Below, one piece after another: positions 11,512 through 24,443 of a stretch of DNA of 64,000 bases (position 1 is its first letter; each line of letters begins with the position of its first letter). The stretch comes from Sialis fuliginosa (taxonomy: Eukaryota > Arthropoda > Insecta > Megaloptera > Sialidae): NCBI GenBank assembly GCA_961205875.1, contig OY540818.1, forward strand, positions 16,714,761 to 16,778,760, given 5' to 3'. The translations under genes and the position numbers were made by a program. Below the pieces are notes generated by a model. That model saw nothing but the letters and a program-made list of their open reading frames with translations, was not told the DNA's origin and ran no database searches.

Positions 11512-13200
11512 CTTAAGTTGGCTACAAACGTAACTGCAAACTTGACAAGTATGCATGATCCATCTTTAGCTATAATCCCCCCCCACCACGAAAGATTTAC
11601 AGCAACCTGTAGAGCTCAGTTACGACTGACGTTTGCTTGTATAAACCTGCACGTTCTTAGTACACACCACAGAATAATAAATATACAGAAGCGACACTCA
11701 ACGTTATTTTACTGGAAACATCGTTTGACATTAAGAGGTGCGACGGTTCTGATTGGTTGGGTATATATATACTCTGAACCAATCATGTACCAGTATACGA
11801 ATATTTGAAATCCACATATGTTTTCTGTTTATTGGAATTAAACCTAACCTATACAACCCATGATGTTTTATTATGTCAAACAATATTTTTTATTGTACAA
11901 AAAATTAAATGCACAAATTATGTCAGACACAATGAAACATCACGAATTATTAAGGAATAAATAAAATATTCTTACGTTAAGATTAATGAAATAAAAATAC
12001 AAAATTGTTTTAATTAATGTTTATTAACTATAACAAATTACTTGATTTACATTTTTTTACACTTAATTCACAAAATTTATATATTTCAAGTACAATATTA
12101 CATTATTTCAATTGCGTTATTAAGACTAGCACGTTTTATTCCTTACGAAAACTAGCATGTATGATATTTTACCAGCACATTTTATTTCTCACCACGTTAC
12201 CTAGCATTTTTGATAACTCACTGCATATTTTAAACATGTTAATTTTCTTTAAAATATGTTAAACATGTAAGTTTTTCTGATATTTCAAAGGTGCTAGTTC
12301 TCGTAAGTTAGGCTCAACTCAGACACTTCAAGTCACTAAAAAATGCCTCGAAGTTGAATACAAACTGAAGTCGAGTTTTGAAGGCATACAGTCACTGGCA
12401 GTGGCTGTTACTTGGCAACATTGAGCCATATTTTAGTTGCTGGAAGTGGCTAGTCGGACTTGAGCCTTAATTATAAAAACACATCAAACTTGAGTACATA
12501 CCAATATTCTTAATGTTTCTTTATCTTCAAGATCAGGAAATATGATGTATGTAGTGTCTGTAAAGTGAAGAATAAATTTCATTAAATTATAAGTTTAATT
12601 ATTAGCATAAAAATATTTATACTTGTTTTTAATAAAAATAAGTTCAATTCAAAGTTGTATCTCAACACATAAATTAAAATAAAGAAGCAAATCAGTCATA
12701 TGTAATAGAAAAACTAATAATAATTAAATACTTACATTAATATTAAAAAATAACGTCAACGTTTTGCAAACGATACACTTTCCGAAGTTCTATACGCCAT
12801 TTTAGAATACATCGCATCTTCCTTCATGTCTAAACTTTTTACATCGTTGCAATATTTTTATCAACGTTGTACTGTTGTGCAAGACACTTCCTTTTACCTC
12901 TCATACGTCTGAGATCCACACACCCGGCATCCCCTTACCGCCCATGCCCCTGAGATCCCTACACCCGTTAATGTCAAACTGTGTTTCCAATTTTACCACT
13001 AGAGTGACACCCCCGTGGTACACACACACGTTCAGTTTCGCTTGTGCAAGTGCGGCTTGCTAAGCTTGTCAAGCTTGCATGATTTAAATTCAATCCATCT
13101 TCAGGCGACTTGTACTACTTTATCCTACAGACTGCTTGTACAATAAGATGGATTATGCATGATTGTCAAGTTTGCAATTACGTATGTAGCCACCTTTAAG
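11512..13200. mobile_element. 1.7-kb DNA-transposon-like element with about 55-bp TIRs
   Basis: The left end (CTTAAGTTGGCTACAAACG..., containing TGCAAACTTGACAA and ATGCAT(G/A)ATCCATCT) is matched in reverse complement at 13146-13200. A second, internal partial copy of the terminal sequence at about 13063-13105 forms a subterminal hairpin with the right end. The interior has no transposase-like ORF, so it appears non-autonomous. Superfamily is undetermined. Confidence 0.65.
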
Positions 13201-13598
13201 TAATTTATATTCTTCAGCTGGGATCAACATGTAAGTTTTAAATGGAAACCTATATCATTTTAAATTAATTTTAAAACTGAATAATAACATATTTTTAATT
13301 CAATGTACTTCTTGAATGATATAATCGAAAGATCGTACAGGGTAATTAATGTACAACATTACAGAACATTTTAAATATTTTACTCAATGTTGAACTGGGT
13401 AAATGTGTCAGCTCAGAAGTTCACCGAGATCTATGGAATAATCCAATCATAGATCTCCTGCTTTATTGGAGTATTAATTGTATTATTGTTATTTATAACA
13501 AATAAGAAAAACAGGGGCCAAGATATATGGCTTAAATCTTGCCAGAATGACACTGTTCGATATTATAATATAAACGAGCTAGCAAAATGTGCCCATTA

Positions 13599-13838
13599 GC
13601 AAGCACTTCTAAATAAGGTTCTGACAGTTTTCTTGAAGTTTCATGAAGTATTTGACAATTTTCACGTGCGCGTGGTAAATAAACACCTGTATTAAAACAG
13701 TGGCGATATTATGAAAATTATTTTGTATAATCAGAGTTACCAACTGTATTACAATAAGTTGAAGTATCACTGCTTTAAACTTCATAATAAATCTATAGAT
13801 ACTATCACAAATTAATACCCCATTTGAAAGTGCTTGCA
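13599..13838. mobile_element. Possible MITE, about 240 bp
   Basis: Imperfect inverted termini (GCAAGCACTTCTAAATAAGG against the reverse complement of CCATTTGAAAGTGCTTGC) bound the segment. A minus-strand ORF inside it shows no recognisable homology and is probably fortuitous. Confidence 0.4.
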
Positions 13839-14070
13839 AGCCGGACATAAATATAATATAATTTATTTATTAAAAGTATGTACATTATTTGTAATGTCAT
13901 ATAAGATTGAATTCAAATTTGAAATTTTTTTAAATAAGATAGGTATAATATTTTTTTAAAAGTTCAATATTGATCCTTTCTTTACCTTGATAAGTAAAGG
14001 GTAAACAATTGTAATGATTATTAATTAGAATTAGAATCATACATTCCCTGAAAGTTTCATATACTTTATA

Positions 14071-14531
14071 CAGGTAATCCTCGGCTTACGACGTTTCGCA
14101 ATTACGACCAAATTTGTTTTCTCCAATTTATTCCTCATTATCTTTATTATTATACAATAATTCTCAAACTCAAATCACAAAATAAATTAAATTCAACAAT
14201 TGAATCAAATAACAACAATCAACAATTATTTGTCAACAATAGAACCATTTGAAAAAAATTACGCGTTTTTTATTTGTATTTATTTATAGGATATTTCTTT
14301 GCATAGATACTCAAAAATACATAATTTATATAAGTGTTCATAGGACATAGGAAAAGTATTGTATTTACTGCGTTTGTATTGAAGTGAATAATTCTTTTGT
14401 ATCCCAAAAAAGGCTGTGAATCATAAAAGTGGAAAAAATAAAAGAAGTGTTATAAATTTGAATTTTGTATCTAATAATCATGTCTAGAAAGTACTAGAAA
14501 CCTATCTCGGTCGTAAGTCGAAGAATACCTG
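14071..14531. mobile_element. pogo/Tigger-like MITE with TA duplication
   Basis: The ends are CAGGTAATCCTCGGCTTACG and the reverse complement of GTCGTAAGTCGAAGAATACCTG. They are flanked by TA on both sides (14069-14070 and 14532-14533). CAGGTATTCCTCG-type termini with a TA target are characteristic of pogo/Tigger elements. It is 461 bp with no ORF. Confidence 0.7.
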
Positions 14532-14732
14532 TAGTTATCAAATAGAATCAGAGATAGGCGCGTTTATCCTGAAACATTCGAGTTATTTTTAAGCCAAACT
14601 TAAATAAAAAGGTTTCAGAATGGCTCAATACGATATTACTTCAGGAGATGATTCATATTTCAAAAATTACCGATAATAATATAAAAATGAAATATAATTT
14701 TTATAACTTATCGTCTATTAGACGTGACAAAT

Positions 14733-14863
14733 CTATTCTCTAGGAGGTGATGGACTATCGCTCAGCATGATAACCGATGGACTCTGGTGATCAGAACTCG
14801 ACACAGAGCTGGGACCTGGAGTGACTGTGTTACGTGAACTTGCACTAGAAACACTCGCTGTAT
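14733..14863 (-). CDS. Su(var)2-10: Alternative last coding exon of PIAS
   Basis: This exon has an acceptor TTCTAG at 14864-14870 and encodes a Ser-rich tail: TASVSSASSRNTVTPGPSSV, then SSSDHQSPSVIMLSDSPSPP, then RE and stop. It is entered in phase 1. An alternative donor G|GTATGA inside the canonical last exon (exon end 18197) is also phase 1, and the join restores an open frame (RRM-D-TASV) for a 582-aa isoform. SVIMLSDS resembles a SUMO-interaction motif followed by acidic/phospho residues. Frame and splice signals support it; expression is inferred. Confidence 0.7.
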
Positions 14864-16040
14864 CTAGAAGAAAAAAATTAATTAATTATTTGTGTGATTT
14901 TTTTTCAGATAAAAGATTTACCTTTAGTGAAAGCATTTTAGTAAACTAACCATATAGTTAACTTTGGTTAAATATCGTTTTAGTACTTTTATTATTATTA
15001 TTTCATTGAAAATCTGTTTTATTTTAATGGTTATAATCTATGGATACTGACAAGAAATATTCTAATAGATTTGATCATAAATTATTTTTTTTAAATTAGG
15101 TACTTGTCTAATATATCCCCAGCATTTGCAGATGGCAAGTGACATGAAGTGTATGATTTGATTAGCGCCAATGTGTGTATTATTAATTTCAATATTTTTA
15201 AGTAATTATTGCATATTCGAAAACTGCAACATAGTAATTAAATTGGGATGAAATTCGGTTTGGTTTTTTCTTGAAATAATATAATATAATAAAAAATACA
15301 GGGTGCAATATAAAAAATAGGTCAATGACGTCATATCTTTAAAGTTTGTCATCACATAAAAAATATTCAGATAAATAAATTGTCAATAAATGTTTGTTAA
15401 ATTCTTTTTTTATATTTTAAATTGCAGAATCATTTTTTCCTAACTTTTTATTTACTCTGTAAAATTTGTAATAGGATTTTTTTTAAATCAAAGTACCACC
15501 AATTAGAATATTTCAAGTAATGGTTAGGAAAAATAAATACAATAACTATAAAAAGTTACATTTATTTTTTTAAATGAAAACATTAAAATTTTATTATACA
15601 GTATAAACAATTATTAATTATAGTTACAATAATTATGAACTAATAAATATATTTACAATGTTAAATTTGTACATAACTTCAAAGAGTAAAAAAATAAATA
15701 TGTACAACAGGTGGCACTTTCAAAGCAAAATAAATATTCGAAATGTCAATATTAATCAAAAAAATAGTTCAAGTCTTGTTGTAATATTAAACTTACATTC
15801 ATAAAAAAATAAATGTTAAATATAACCTATTGATAATATTCTAAACATCAATTTAATAAAAAGTAGACTCGTGAAATAGTGACTAGATATTTTAAATAGA
15901 AGGTACATTAATTATAATTAAGTAATATACTTTTTAAAATTATTAAACTGATTATATTTTCAAGATTCCATTGCACCTGTATTTCATAATTTCAAATTTT
16001 ATATTATGTCACTGACCATATAAATGTGTATATATACATA

Positions 16041-16443
16041 TTAGGGTGGTTTTAAGATGGGGTTGGGATGAATTTTGACTGGGCCACCCCTCAAATTAGC
16101 ACCAAATAATTTTAAAAAATGATGAAAAAGTTTAAGCCCTCTATTTTAAAAATTGATCATTACCAGAGGGGGTGATTTTCCCATTTAAAATAAACGGATT
16201 TTTGTGATTTTTCAAAGACTTTTTCTAAAAATCTAGAATACTAGAATTCTAGATTTTTACGCAGGTTTTTGAAAAATCGCAAAAATCCGCGTATTTTAAA
16301 TGGGAAAATCACCCCTCTCTGGTAATGGCTAATTTTTAAGTTAGAGGGCTGAAACTTTTTCCACATTTTTAAAATTATTTGGAGCTGATTTGGGGGGTGG
16401 CTCAATCAAAATTCGTCCCAACCCCATCTAAGGACCACCCTAA
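16041..16443. mobile_element. Foldback MITE in PIAS intron, mariner-like TA target
   Basis: Almost the whole 403 bp is palindromic. It begins TTAGGGTGGT and ends ACCACCCTAA. Inner blocks GATGGGGTTGGGA and AAATGGGAAAATCACCCC and their complements follow, with a centre at about 16240. TA flanks both sides. It lies in the long alternative intron 14864-18196. Confidence 0.8.
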
Positions 16444-17600
16444 TATATATATTACAGAAAAAGTTAAGGAGTTTTACATTACTTTCAACCTTTTTCAAAT
16501 TAAAGGCATGCCAACATTTTTAATTTTTATTCACACTATTTGTAAATCATCCTGTATATACACAAATATGATTCAGTCATTATTTGCAAAAAAAATTTGA
16601 TATTTGGGTTTGTTTACTAAATTTTTGAGTTGTTGCACTCAACACTTTATTTTCCCACGTTTTTTGACTCATCATATATTCTTCATTGCTAGCACCTTCG
16701 CTGCACTTCGAGGGTTTGTTGATAACTGAAATATATCAGTGTAACTTACTCTAATACTTCTTAAATATTTCAAGTATCGAAAAATTTCTACGCATGTGAT
16801 AACAATTTTGTGTAAAATGTTACCGTCAGGTCACTTTTTTGCGAGTCAACTTTAATCAGCATAAACTTACAGTTAGATTGTATTGTTTTTTATTTCCTAG
16901 TAATTATAGCCAAGTCTAGAGAAATATTTTAAACTCGAAAATAAGAAATATAAATAAAAGACGTAAATTTCAATAATAAAACATAAGCAAATATAATTAA
17001 TTAAAAATTGAATAGATACACTTTTTATTTACATATTTTTATAAAAATTACCGATATATACATCGACTAAAGAAAAAATGAAAAACCACACGATAAGTAA
17101 ACAAAAACATATTATTTCACTCACACATTTATAACGCTGGTCAACAGCAGGGTAGACAACAACTTTTCTAGAGTAATTTGGGCACGCTCAATCCAAAAAT
17201 GACCATCATTTTTCTTTGTTTTCGCGATATTGCAAAAAACAGTTTTTTTCGATATGCAAACATTCAAATTCGTATATAATTTTTTTCAAATCAAATACTT
17301 CAACCAAAGATCATTTATAATTTAGCTATGGGTCCTAATTGAACTAAAAACCTTAAATTATTCACATTCATAAAGTTATTCCTTTTGAAAATCATGTTTT
17401 AAACGAAGAAGTCGATTTTTTAGCCAAAATTCGGCAATTTTCAAAATTCAAAGTGCTGTTACACAAACAATTCTTGTCCAATTTTAATGCAATTTACTAC
17501 ATTTGTAGCTTTATTTATCTTCTTTACTGTGTTCAAGTTTTACCATAATCGAATGAAAATTGGAGAAATGGTACTAAAATCAACCGCACGTGTAAATGAC

Positions 17601-17807
17601 TCGTTAAATAAATTCTATGAACTGAGTAATGAATAAATTTTTATTTATTTAATATTTTTTTGAAAACAGTTATTATTTTTGCTGGTTTTGTGACATTTAT
17701 TTTTATTTTTTTAAATTTATGGGTAAAACTGTCATTGTTTTTCGTTTTCAAACTCGAATAAATACATATTTCAATTCATTACTCTGTTCACAGAATTTAT
17801 TTAACGA
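17601..17807. repeat. Inverted repeat in PIAS intron
   Basis: TCGTTAAATAAATTCT and the following GAACTGAGTAATGAAT (17601-17636) are mirrored at about 17773-17807. The loop of about 130 bp is T-rich. Probably another foldback remnant; ends are not defined. Confidence 0.5.
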
Positions 17808-18170
17808 ACCATTCCTGAGAAAAAGGGTATTGACGGAGAGACGGATAACAAAGTGATCTTATAAATTTTCATTTTGAAGTATTGAACCCTTAGTTATTTT
17901 AAAAGATTACTTTAATTTTATAACAGTAATATTAGTTTTAAAAAATAGTTATACAATTCATTACAAAAATAGTTTTAATTTCAAACGAAAAATTCAATTA
18001 ATTCATATTGAAATAAAACCAAATATAGACAAAATATAAAAATGCTAACCACATAATAAGGTTACCAATACAGCTGTCTGAATTATTTTCGTTTAATATA
18101 AACATTAGATAACTGTTAAACATTTACTGCATACAATCGCAGTACATATTAGTAACCTTACGGTAATTAA

Positions 18171-21100
18171 TTACAAAAGATAACTTTCAATCATACCCAT
18201 TCGTCTCTTGGTCGACTCGTTTCTTTGTGTTGTACATTTTCTTTTAAGTGGTAAGTCATCGTCGTCTGAATCAGACAGCGTGAGATCAACAACAGGTAGT
18301 TTACTCTGCTCGGGTTTTGCAGCCTCTGTTTTGTTACTGATGTTATTTGTTATAACTGAAGCTGCGCTTACAGATAATATAGGGATCACTTCTGGAAAAA
18401 CAAAACCATATAAATGTCAGTAATTATTTGCAAAAGAAACTGTTAATAAAATAAAACATGATTTATGAAGAGTTATTATTTTCATTGAAAGTACTAATTA
18501 AAAGCTACATTCTGGAATTTTTTCAGATTTTTTGTATTGATATTTTAGAAATTAGAGGCAGGAGAGACGCTCTTATAACGACATTTAAAATCAAAAGATC
18601 ATAAAACATTTTTTGCTGCATTTTAGAAGGCAGTGCTTGTTATAATTTTCATTGAAAGTACTAATTAAAACCTATACTCTCAAATTTTTTTAATTGATAG
18701 TTTAGAAAATAAAGGGGGGAGGGCACACAACGACTTTGAATGCAAATATATCGTGACTGAAAGGTTAAAATCAAAAAAAAGAACAGAAAAAAATTAAAAT
18801 ATTTAATTTACCTATATCATCTCCAATGATTTCTACTGCATCATCCTTGGCTACAACGCTTGTATTCAAAACTTCTTTTTTAACTGCCACGTGAGCTATC
18901 CAAGAACCATCTTTATGTAACTCTATTTCCGTTACACTGGATGTAAGTTTGGGAGACACAAGAACATCTTGGAAATATCTGAAAAAGATATTATTATATA
19001 ATTAAATATTCATATTACGTGATTACTGAGAAAATCAAACTTACCCGTCAATAGTTAAGTTTTCAAATAAAGCAGGTTTATCACAGACAGGACATGTCCA
19101 CGTTGCCCGACGCTCGTTCATTTCCAGATAAACTTGTGCGTCGAAGCATTGCAAGTGATTACATGTCGAAGCTCTACAAGGTACACTCATACGAAACTTT
19201 CCAAGGGGACACAGTAACGATACTCTTAACGATGTTGTAGCAATTTCACAGTCTGCATCTTCGTTTAACTTTTCTTTTACTGTAAAAAAAATATATTATA
19301 AGGCAAATATTATATGCAGTCAATAAAGTTTTCCTGAAAATTTTAAACCCAAAACCAAATTTATGAAATTATCTTTAAATGACAATAAAATCTGAACCAA
19401 TTGTACTATAACATTGAACAATCGTTTAAAATGTGTAGAAAGATTCACTCTTTTAAATATCAGCTAAATTTTAAAACACATAACCTAATTTCTAACGTTC
19501 ACTCAGCGGTTTGTCATATCTTGAAATTTACTGTATTTAAATTCTAACTTACTTAATCCTGTAGTGTGATCCGCATGTTTAATTCCTTTATTTCTTAATT
19601 TATTCAGAAGTTCTGATGCGGTCATCTTTTGCACCAAAGACACACGTATTACATATCCTTTACCAAAATCTGCAGCCCATCCAATTTGTACATGATTTGC
19701 TACTGTTGGTGATAATTTTACCATATGAGTTATATTTACAGGCTTTGGCGGTCGTTTAGGCTCAACGCCTGGTTTGTTTGTGGGAATGGGATTCTGAAAT
19801 AAAAAAACTTAATTATTGACATATTTACTGTGTAATGTGTAGTGTAATCTATCATTCAATAATTTGAAAATACAGTGTCAGCGAGAGTTAATGTCAATTG
19901 AAAATATTTTTTATACATGTTACAATCTTTCAAAAATATTGTCTCTTTTGCATTCATGTATAAGAGAAATTTTTGAAAACGAATTCCTCAAAAACGGTGT
20001 GGGCAACCAATCTCAAATTTACTCGAAGCAATAATAGATAACAAACAAATGTTTCAAATTTTTGTAAAGTGCATTGTTAAAAGTTTTATAATTAAAAAAG
20101 TAATGTGGCATTTACTTACCGGTAAAGGACAAACTTTGTTGTTTACTTTAACATTGACACCGGGCGGAAAATAATCATCTTGTTCTGAAGAAGTTTCTAA
20201 TACGCAAAACCTAAGCTGTACTTGGTAAATATAATCCAGCTTCGCTCCTGGACGCACGTCTCTGTTACTCGCAATGTCTGTCGCTTGTGAAGGAGTTAAG
20301 TGGAATGTGAAACTTGTTTCTTGCATTCTTTGTGTTGTTTGCGGTACTAACGATGATGGTTTTATTAAGTCTGATATGTGTTCAAAGAACGGAAGATTTT
20401 TAAAAGTGACATCTGGATGAATTGGAAATGTATTTAATGCTGCAGCAGGTGTGCCTGAGTTTGGATACCGAGAGTACATCGGATTGTACTGCATACGTGA
20501 CTGGAAAAATAAATATATATATTAGGGGCTCTACAAAGATATCTTCTGTTGAGCAAAACAATGACTATAACGATACAGCCTACACCCAAAACCCAAAATA
20601 CAGTTAAAAATCAAAAGGAAACATTAAACTAAAATAATATTTTATATTTTATTAGTTGGTTGTCCCATATTTTCATAGCATTATTTTTAATTTCATAATT
20701 TTTCTCATTTACCACCATCTCAACAATTCTGTTTCAAAGAAATTTCCCAGAAAAAAATAAATACACATCTAATTAGATCAGATTTGATCAGGACCTAAAC
20801 AGCTTACATATTTTGTTTCTAATTATTTTTTCTTGGTTTCAATGTTTTATCAATCCCAAAAAAATTGCCAAAGGTAAAAAAGTTCTAGCATTTAATTACT
20901 GGAAGCTTTTCAGTTAAAAAATTTTTTTTGAATGAAATAAATAATTGAATGATACAAAGTGAGATAAACAATATACTTATAACAGAAATAATCATATACT
21001 TATAAAAATTATTACCTGAGCCACATTATGATGTCTGCCATCTTGAGTTGCATAACTTGTAATTGTTGGATAAACTGTAGCTCTGGGCGGTTGGTTGACT

Positions 21101-24100
21101 GCTTGTATAGTAGTCTGTTGGGTCACTGCTGGTCGTAAAGTAGGTGCCGTCATGTCTGCCGCAGTCGCCGGTGTTGCTTGTCTCCCCGTTGTGGCTCCGG
21201 TATTTAAGGCACTATTTTGCCTAAGAAATAATTAAAATTGAATATTAGCAAAAATACTAAGACTTACATCTGGTATTATAAAGAAATTGTACACAAGCAA
21301 AATTAAAAACATTGTACAGGGACTGAATTGTGTTATGTTGTCTATGGATTTAATAATAAATAATAATATTAGTTTGTTTATTCAAAGTAACTTTCGGAGA
21401 AGCACAGACAACATAAGATATTAGGTTGGGTTAGTTCCACTTAGGTGTAAAGTGCATAGGAAGTACCTTGCAGAAAGATTTTGATTTTTGTTTGCATTTC
21501 TTTATAAAACTCAACATAAGTATAATTTTGTTAATTTTGGTACCAGAGTACTCATAATTTAAAAACAAAATGAAGTTTTATTATTTTTATGGACTTTTTG
21601 CAATAAGGTTTCCATTTATTAAATTAATTCAGAGCTTCTAAAGAGCTACAGATAGTTTTGTTATAAACATTTAGGTTTAGTTTATAAAAATGAAGATTGT
21701 TGTGTTCAGTATTTATAGTTTATAGTCACATTATTTTAGATAAAAAAAGGACTATCACCACTGCAACTAGTATCCAGTGGTGAAGCTGGAGATTATTTTA
21801 GATAAAAAATAAAATAAAAAATCTTTGGTCAGCACAAGATTTTTTTTTACACATAATTAGTATCAAAATACTGAACAGAAAATTGTCTGCCAATTAAAAC
21901 AAATATACAAGTATTATTTCTGTTTTATTATACTGAAGAAAAGTTCATATAAATAACCCCCTGAAAAAATTGATTAATATTTTGTTGTTTTAAAAGCGCG
22001 CGCTTCAAATTTCAAAGTACAAAAAAGCAGGGCCGTAACTACCGCTGGCGTAGTATCCCAGGGAAATAAAGGGGCCCTCGATCACTTGCTACCCCGGGGC
22101 CCCAGAGCCTCTAGTTACGGCCCTGCAAAAAAGAAATCATTAAAACAATGTGTACCCGTTTGTTTTGCTTGAAGCATTTTGTTTTCGCCGTACAGTTTTT
22201 TGCGGTTCTAATGGAGCCTCATCAATGACATTCACAGAATGTACTTTCATATTAGCAATACGTTGTGAAGAGCGAGCTTCGCGCCGTAATTCTAATAAAG
22301 CCTCGCGATTACGTTCTCGGTACCGTCGTTGATATTCGCGTTGTTTTTGCCGCAGTTCTTCCTCCCTATCCATATTCAAACATTTGGAATTTGCGATTTT
22401 TACAACAGAATGTATAAATTACTGCTACATCATGGCGTTATGAACCGTTAACAGTTAACACGCATGCGCTATTGCTGTCAGTTTGCGTAAGATTTTTGTA
22501 CAGAGTTATGTATTATCGACGTATATGTAATCATATAACTAAATACCGGTAGATGTCTATAGTAAAAATGTTTAACATGTTTAATAACAAAACTTCATTA
22601 TTGTTACTTTAGTATGTACTTATACCTACGAATCTATTGTTAATGTATAAACATGCACATATATATTATAACAACTAACAGGTTGATACGTAATAGAAAA
22701 ACTTATATGTATTTAGAAATAGAAGAAATAAATAAAAAAAATAAGAGGTCATCGTTAACCATGGGTAAATCAATAATAATATGCCCGCTATGATTTTTAA
22801 ATTTAATCCAAATCACTTTTAGTAATGCGAGTTCTCTGTACTTTAAAACAAGTTTTTTTAACTATGATTAAACTAAATAAATTACCAATAATGCATTATT
22901 ACTTTCTTTTTTTTAAATTAATATTTTTTATGAGTCTTGTAAAGGACAAAATGACTACTAGTTACGTAATCCTCTGGTGGTAAAGTTGAGGGATATTTTA
23001 GATAAAAATGTAAAGTCTTCACCACAATAAACTTTTTTTTATATTACAGAATGACTAGAACTCTTATTACAAAATAAGTTAGTTTATAATAGTGGGGGAT
23101 TACGGAGCCAGCCCTCCTTCACAGCGAGGGCCAAATGATTATAAAATAAAATTTGGTTCCTCTCTCTTAAAAAAGTTCTGTTTACGTAACTGGAATGTGG
23201 ATGTTGTTACTGGACCGATTAGTGCGGTTGTGTAACGAATGAGCGGGTCAGGTTTATTGGACACACTAGGATATCTAAATTTTCACGTTGATGATCGATA
23301 GAAAATTGCAGATAAGTACTAAATTAACCATTGCCAGTCATTAATTGTAAATTTTAACAAAGGAATCACTTTGAGTCCCTCTAACTTTTGAACTGTTGAA
23401 TTAACGACTTGACTTTGTGGATACTTTTCTTGAGAATTTAATTTTATACAAAATAATGTCCTGAGAAGTTTTTCACCAGTTGTCATAATCTCTTAAAATT
23501 TTATTACAGTATATATTTCTTGTGAGGTTTTTTTGGGTCATAAACTAACTTATTTTGTATCGAGAATGAATATTTTTTTAGAACACCCTAATGTTTATAC
23601 TCATTTGTTGCATTGGCATAATAGACAAGTATCTAAAAAATCTTTTATTTGGGGCATGGAATTGTCCTATATACTATATAGTATCATTTACAATGATATT
23701 AAAATAAACCTCTCCCATAAATAGATACTTACAACTGGATAGTTTTACTTAATTCCCTTATTTTCTGGTTTATTGTTGGTTGTTTCATATTTAATAACTC
23801 ATAAGCACGATGAAGTAAATCAGATTTTCGACCTGATTTATTACGTCCTGCAAAACCTAACAGCATCTGTAGTTCAGACACACGAAAGGTTTTTAGGATT
23901 TTCTGTAAAAAAGTGACATTTTCGTATGTGTTTAAAAGTAAAAATACAAAGTTTTTACATAAAGAAAATAGAAATTTGACTCGTTTGTATTTGTAATAAT
24001 CGGGCGTCAAACCTTATGTATAGAATCATAATACCAGAAAATAGGGAACACTGTTTCACACTTTCATAAAATATAATATGTAATTATAACTCACCATGCA

Positions 24101-24443
24101 TTTAGCATTTCTGCGGAATAATACATGTTCCCATTATATTGCTGCATGATGATTTTTCACGTAAATTTTAGATTTTTAATATCCATTTAATAAAATACAC
24201 CAAACATAACTACTACATTCGTAGCATAAGATTCTACATCATATTGAACGCACCCGACTATTACCACATTATTAATGACATTTCAGGTTATGTACAAAAC
24301 TGACTACAGATACGTAGCCTCAATTTAAATTTGTCTACATGTCTGTATTCTTACACAAAATAATTTATTATAATATTTGTTAAAATATCTACATACACTT
24401 AAATATTTATAGAGATTACCTTTAATTCATCTATTTCAGACAT
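18171..24443 (-). CDS. Su(var)2-10: PIAS-type SUMO E3 ligase (Su(var)2-10), eight exons
   Basis: It transfers SUMO from Ubc9 to nuclear targets and acts in chromatin and JAK/STAT regulation. Exons are 24443-24420, 23902-23733, 21220-21016, 20500-20120, 19793-19553, 19279-19045, 18978-18812 and 18391-18171. Every phase matches, giving 547 aa. The start MSEIDELK is a 24-bp exon. The SAP domain is at residues 9-45 ([20 protein letters not shown]). PINIT is at about 145-300. The SP-RING is at about 357-407: [15 protein letters not shown], then C-N-H (380-382), C385 and CPVC (403-406). The C-terminal SUMO-interaction motif [13 protein letters not shown] is at 508-520. Length and order match animal PIAS. 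Intron 2 contains a separate ORF at 22140-22379. An alternative end is described at 14733-14863. Confidence 0.95.
18476..18775. repeat. Tandemly duplicated fragment of a dispersed repeat (PIAS intron)
   Basis: Two adjacent partial copies (about 18476-18625 and 18640-18775) share the block TTCATTGAAAGTACTAATTA. They also match 25798-25990, with shared GGAATTTTTTCAGATTTTTT and AAATATATCGTGACTGAA. The longer copy at 25690-26410 suggests these are internal pieces of that element. Confidence 0.7.
22028..22125. mobile_element. 98-bp hAT-like MITE with perfect 8-bp TSD
   Basis: The ends are CAGGGCCGTAACTA and TAGTTACGGCCCTG. Identical 8-bp flanks CAAAAAAG occur at 22020-22027 and 22126-22133. It is GC-rich relative to surroundings and lies in PIAS intron 2, a few bases beyond the stop codon of the 22140-22379 ORF. 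A broken copy is at 7235-7275. Confidence 0.88.
22140..22379 (-). CDS. Unrecognised 79-aa ORF in PIAS intron 2; possible alternative first exon
   Basis: The product starts [20 protein letters not shown] and is a highly charged Arg/Glu helix to about residue 42, followed by a basic tail [13 protein letters not shown] do not recognise the family. Such RYRERNRE helices also occur in transposon-encoded proteins. The ORF is unusual in this AT-rich intron for its coherent amino-acid pattern and CpG-containing codons. A GT at 22155-22154 would end the exon in phase 2 (AAC GG|GTACAC), which is the phase of PIAS exon 3. An alternative PIAS N-terminus without SAP is thus possible, although the donor is a weak match. 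An independent small gene or a domesticated fragment is the alternative. Confidence 0.4.
   Translation of the reverse strand: MNMDREEELRQKQREYQRRYRERNREALLELRREARSSQRIANMKVHSVNVIDEAPLEPQKTVRRKQNASSKTNGYTLF
22461..22469. promoter_or_regulatory. NRF-1/ewg-like palindrome CGCATGCGC
   Basis: CGCATGCGC matches the core of the NRF-1 (fly ewg) site found in many animal promoters. It sits 82 bp upstream of the ATG of the 22140-22379 ORF, within a short GC-richer patch (22430-22500) in AT-rich intron. The assignment as a promoter element is an inference. Confidence 0.35.

Noticed and set aside
11518..11808. 96-aa ORF inside the 1.7-kb TIR element
   Set aside because: Starts in the terminal repeat; no transposase motifs or DDE/DDD residues could be seen.
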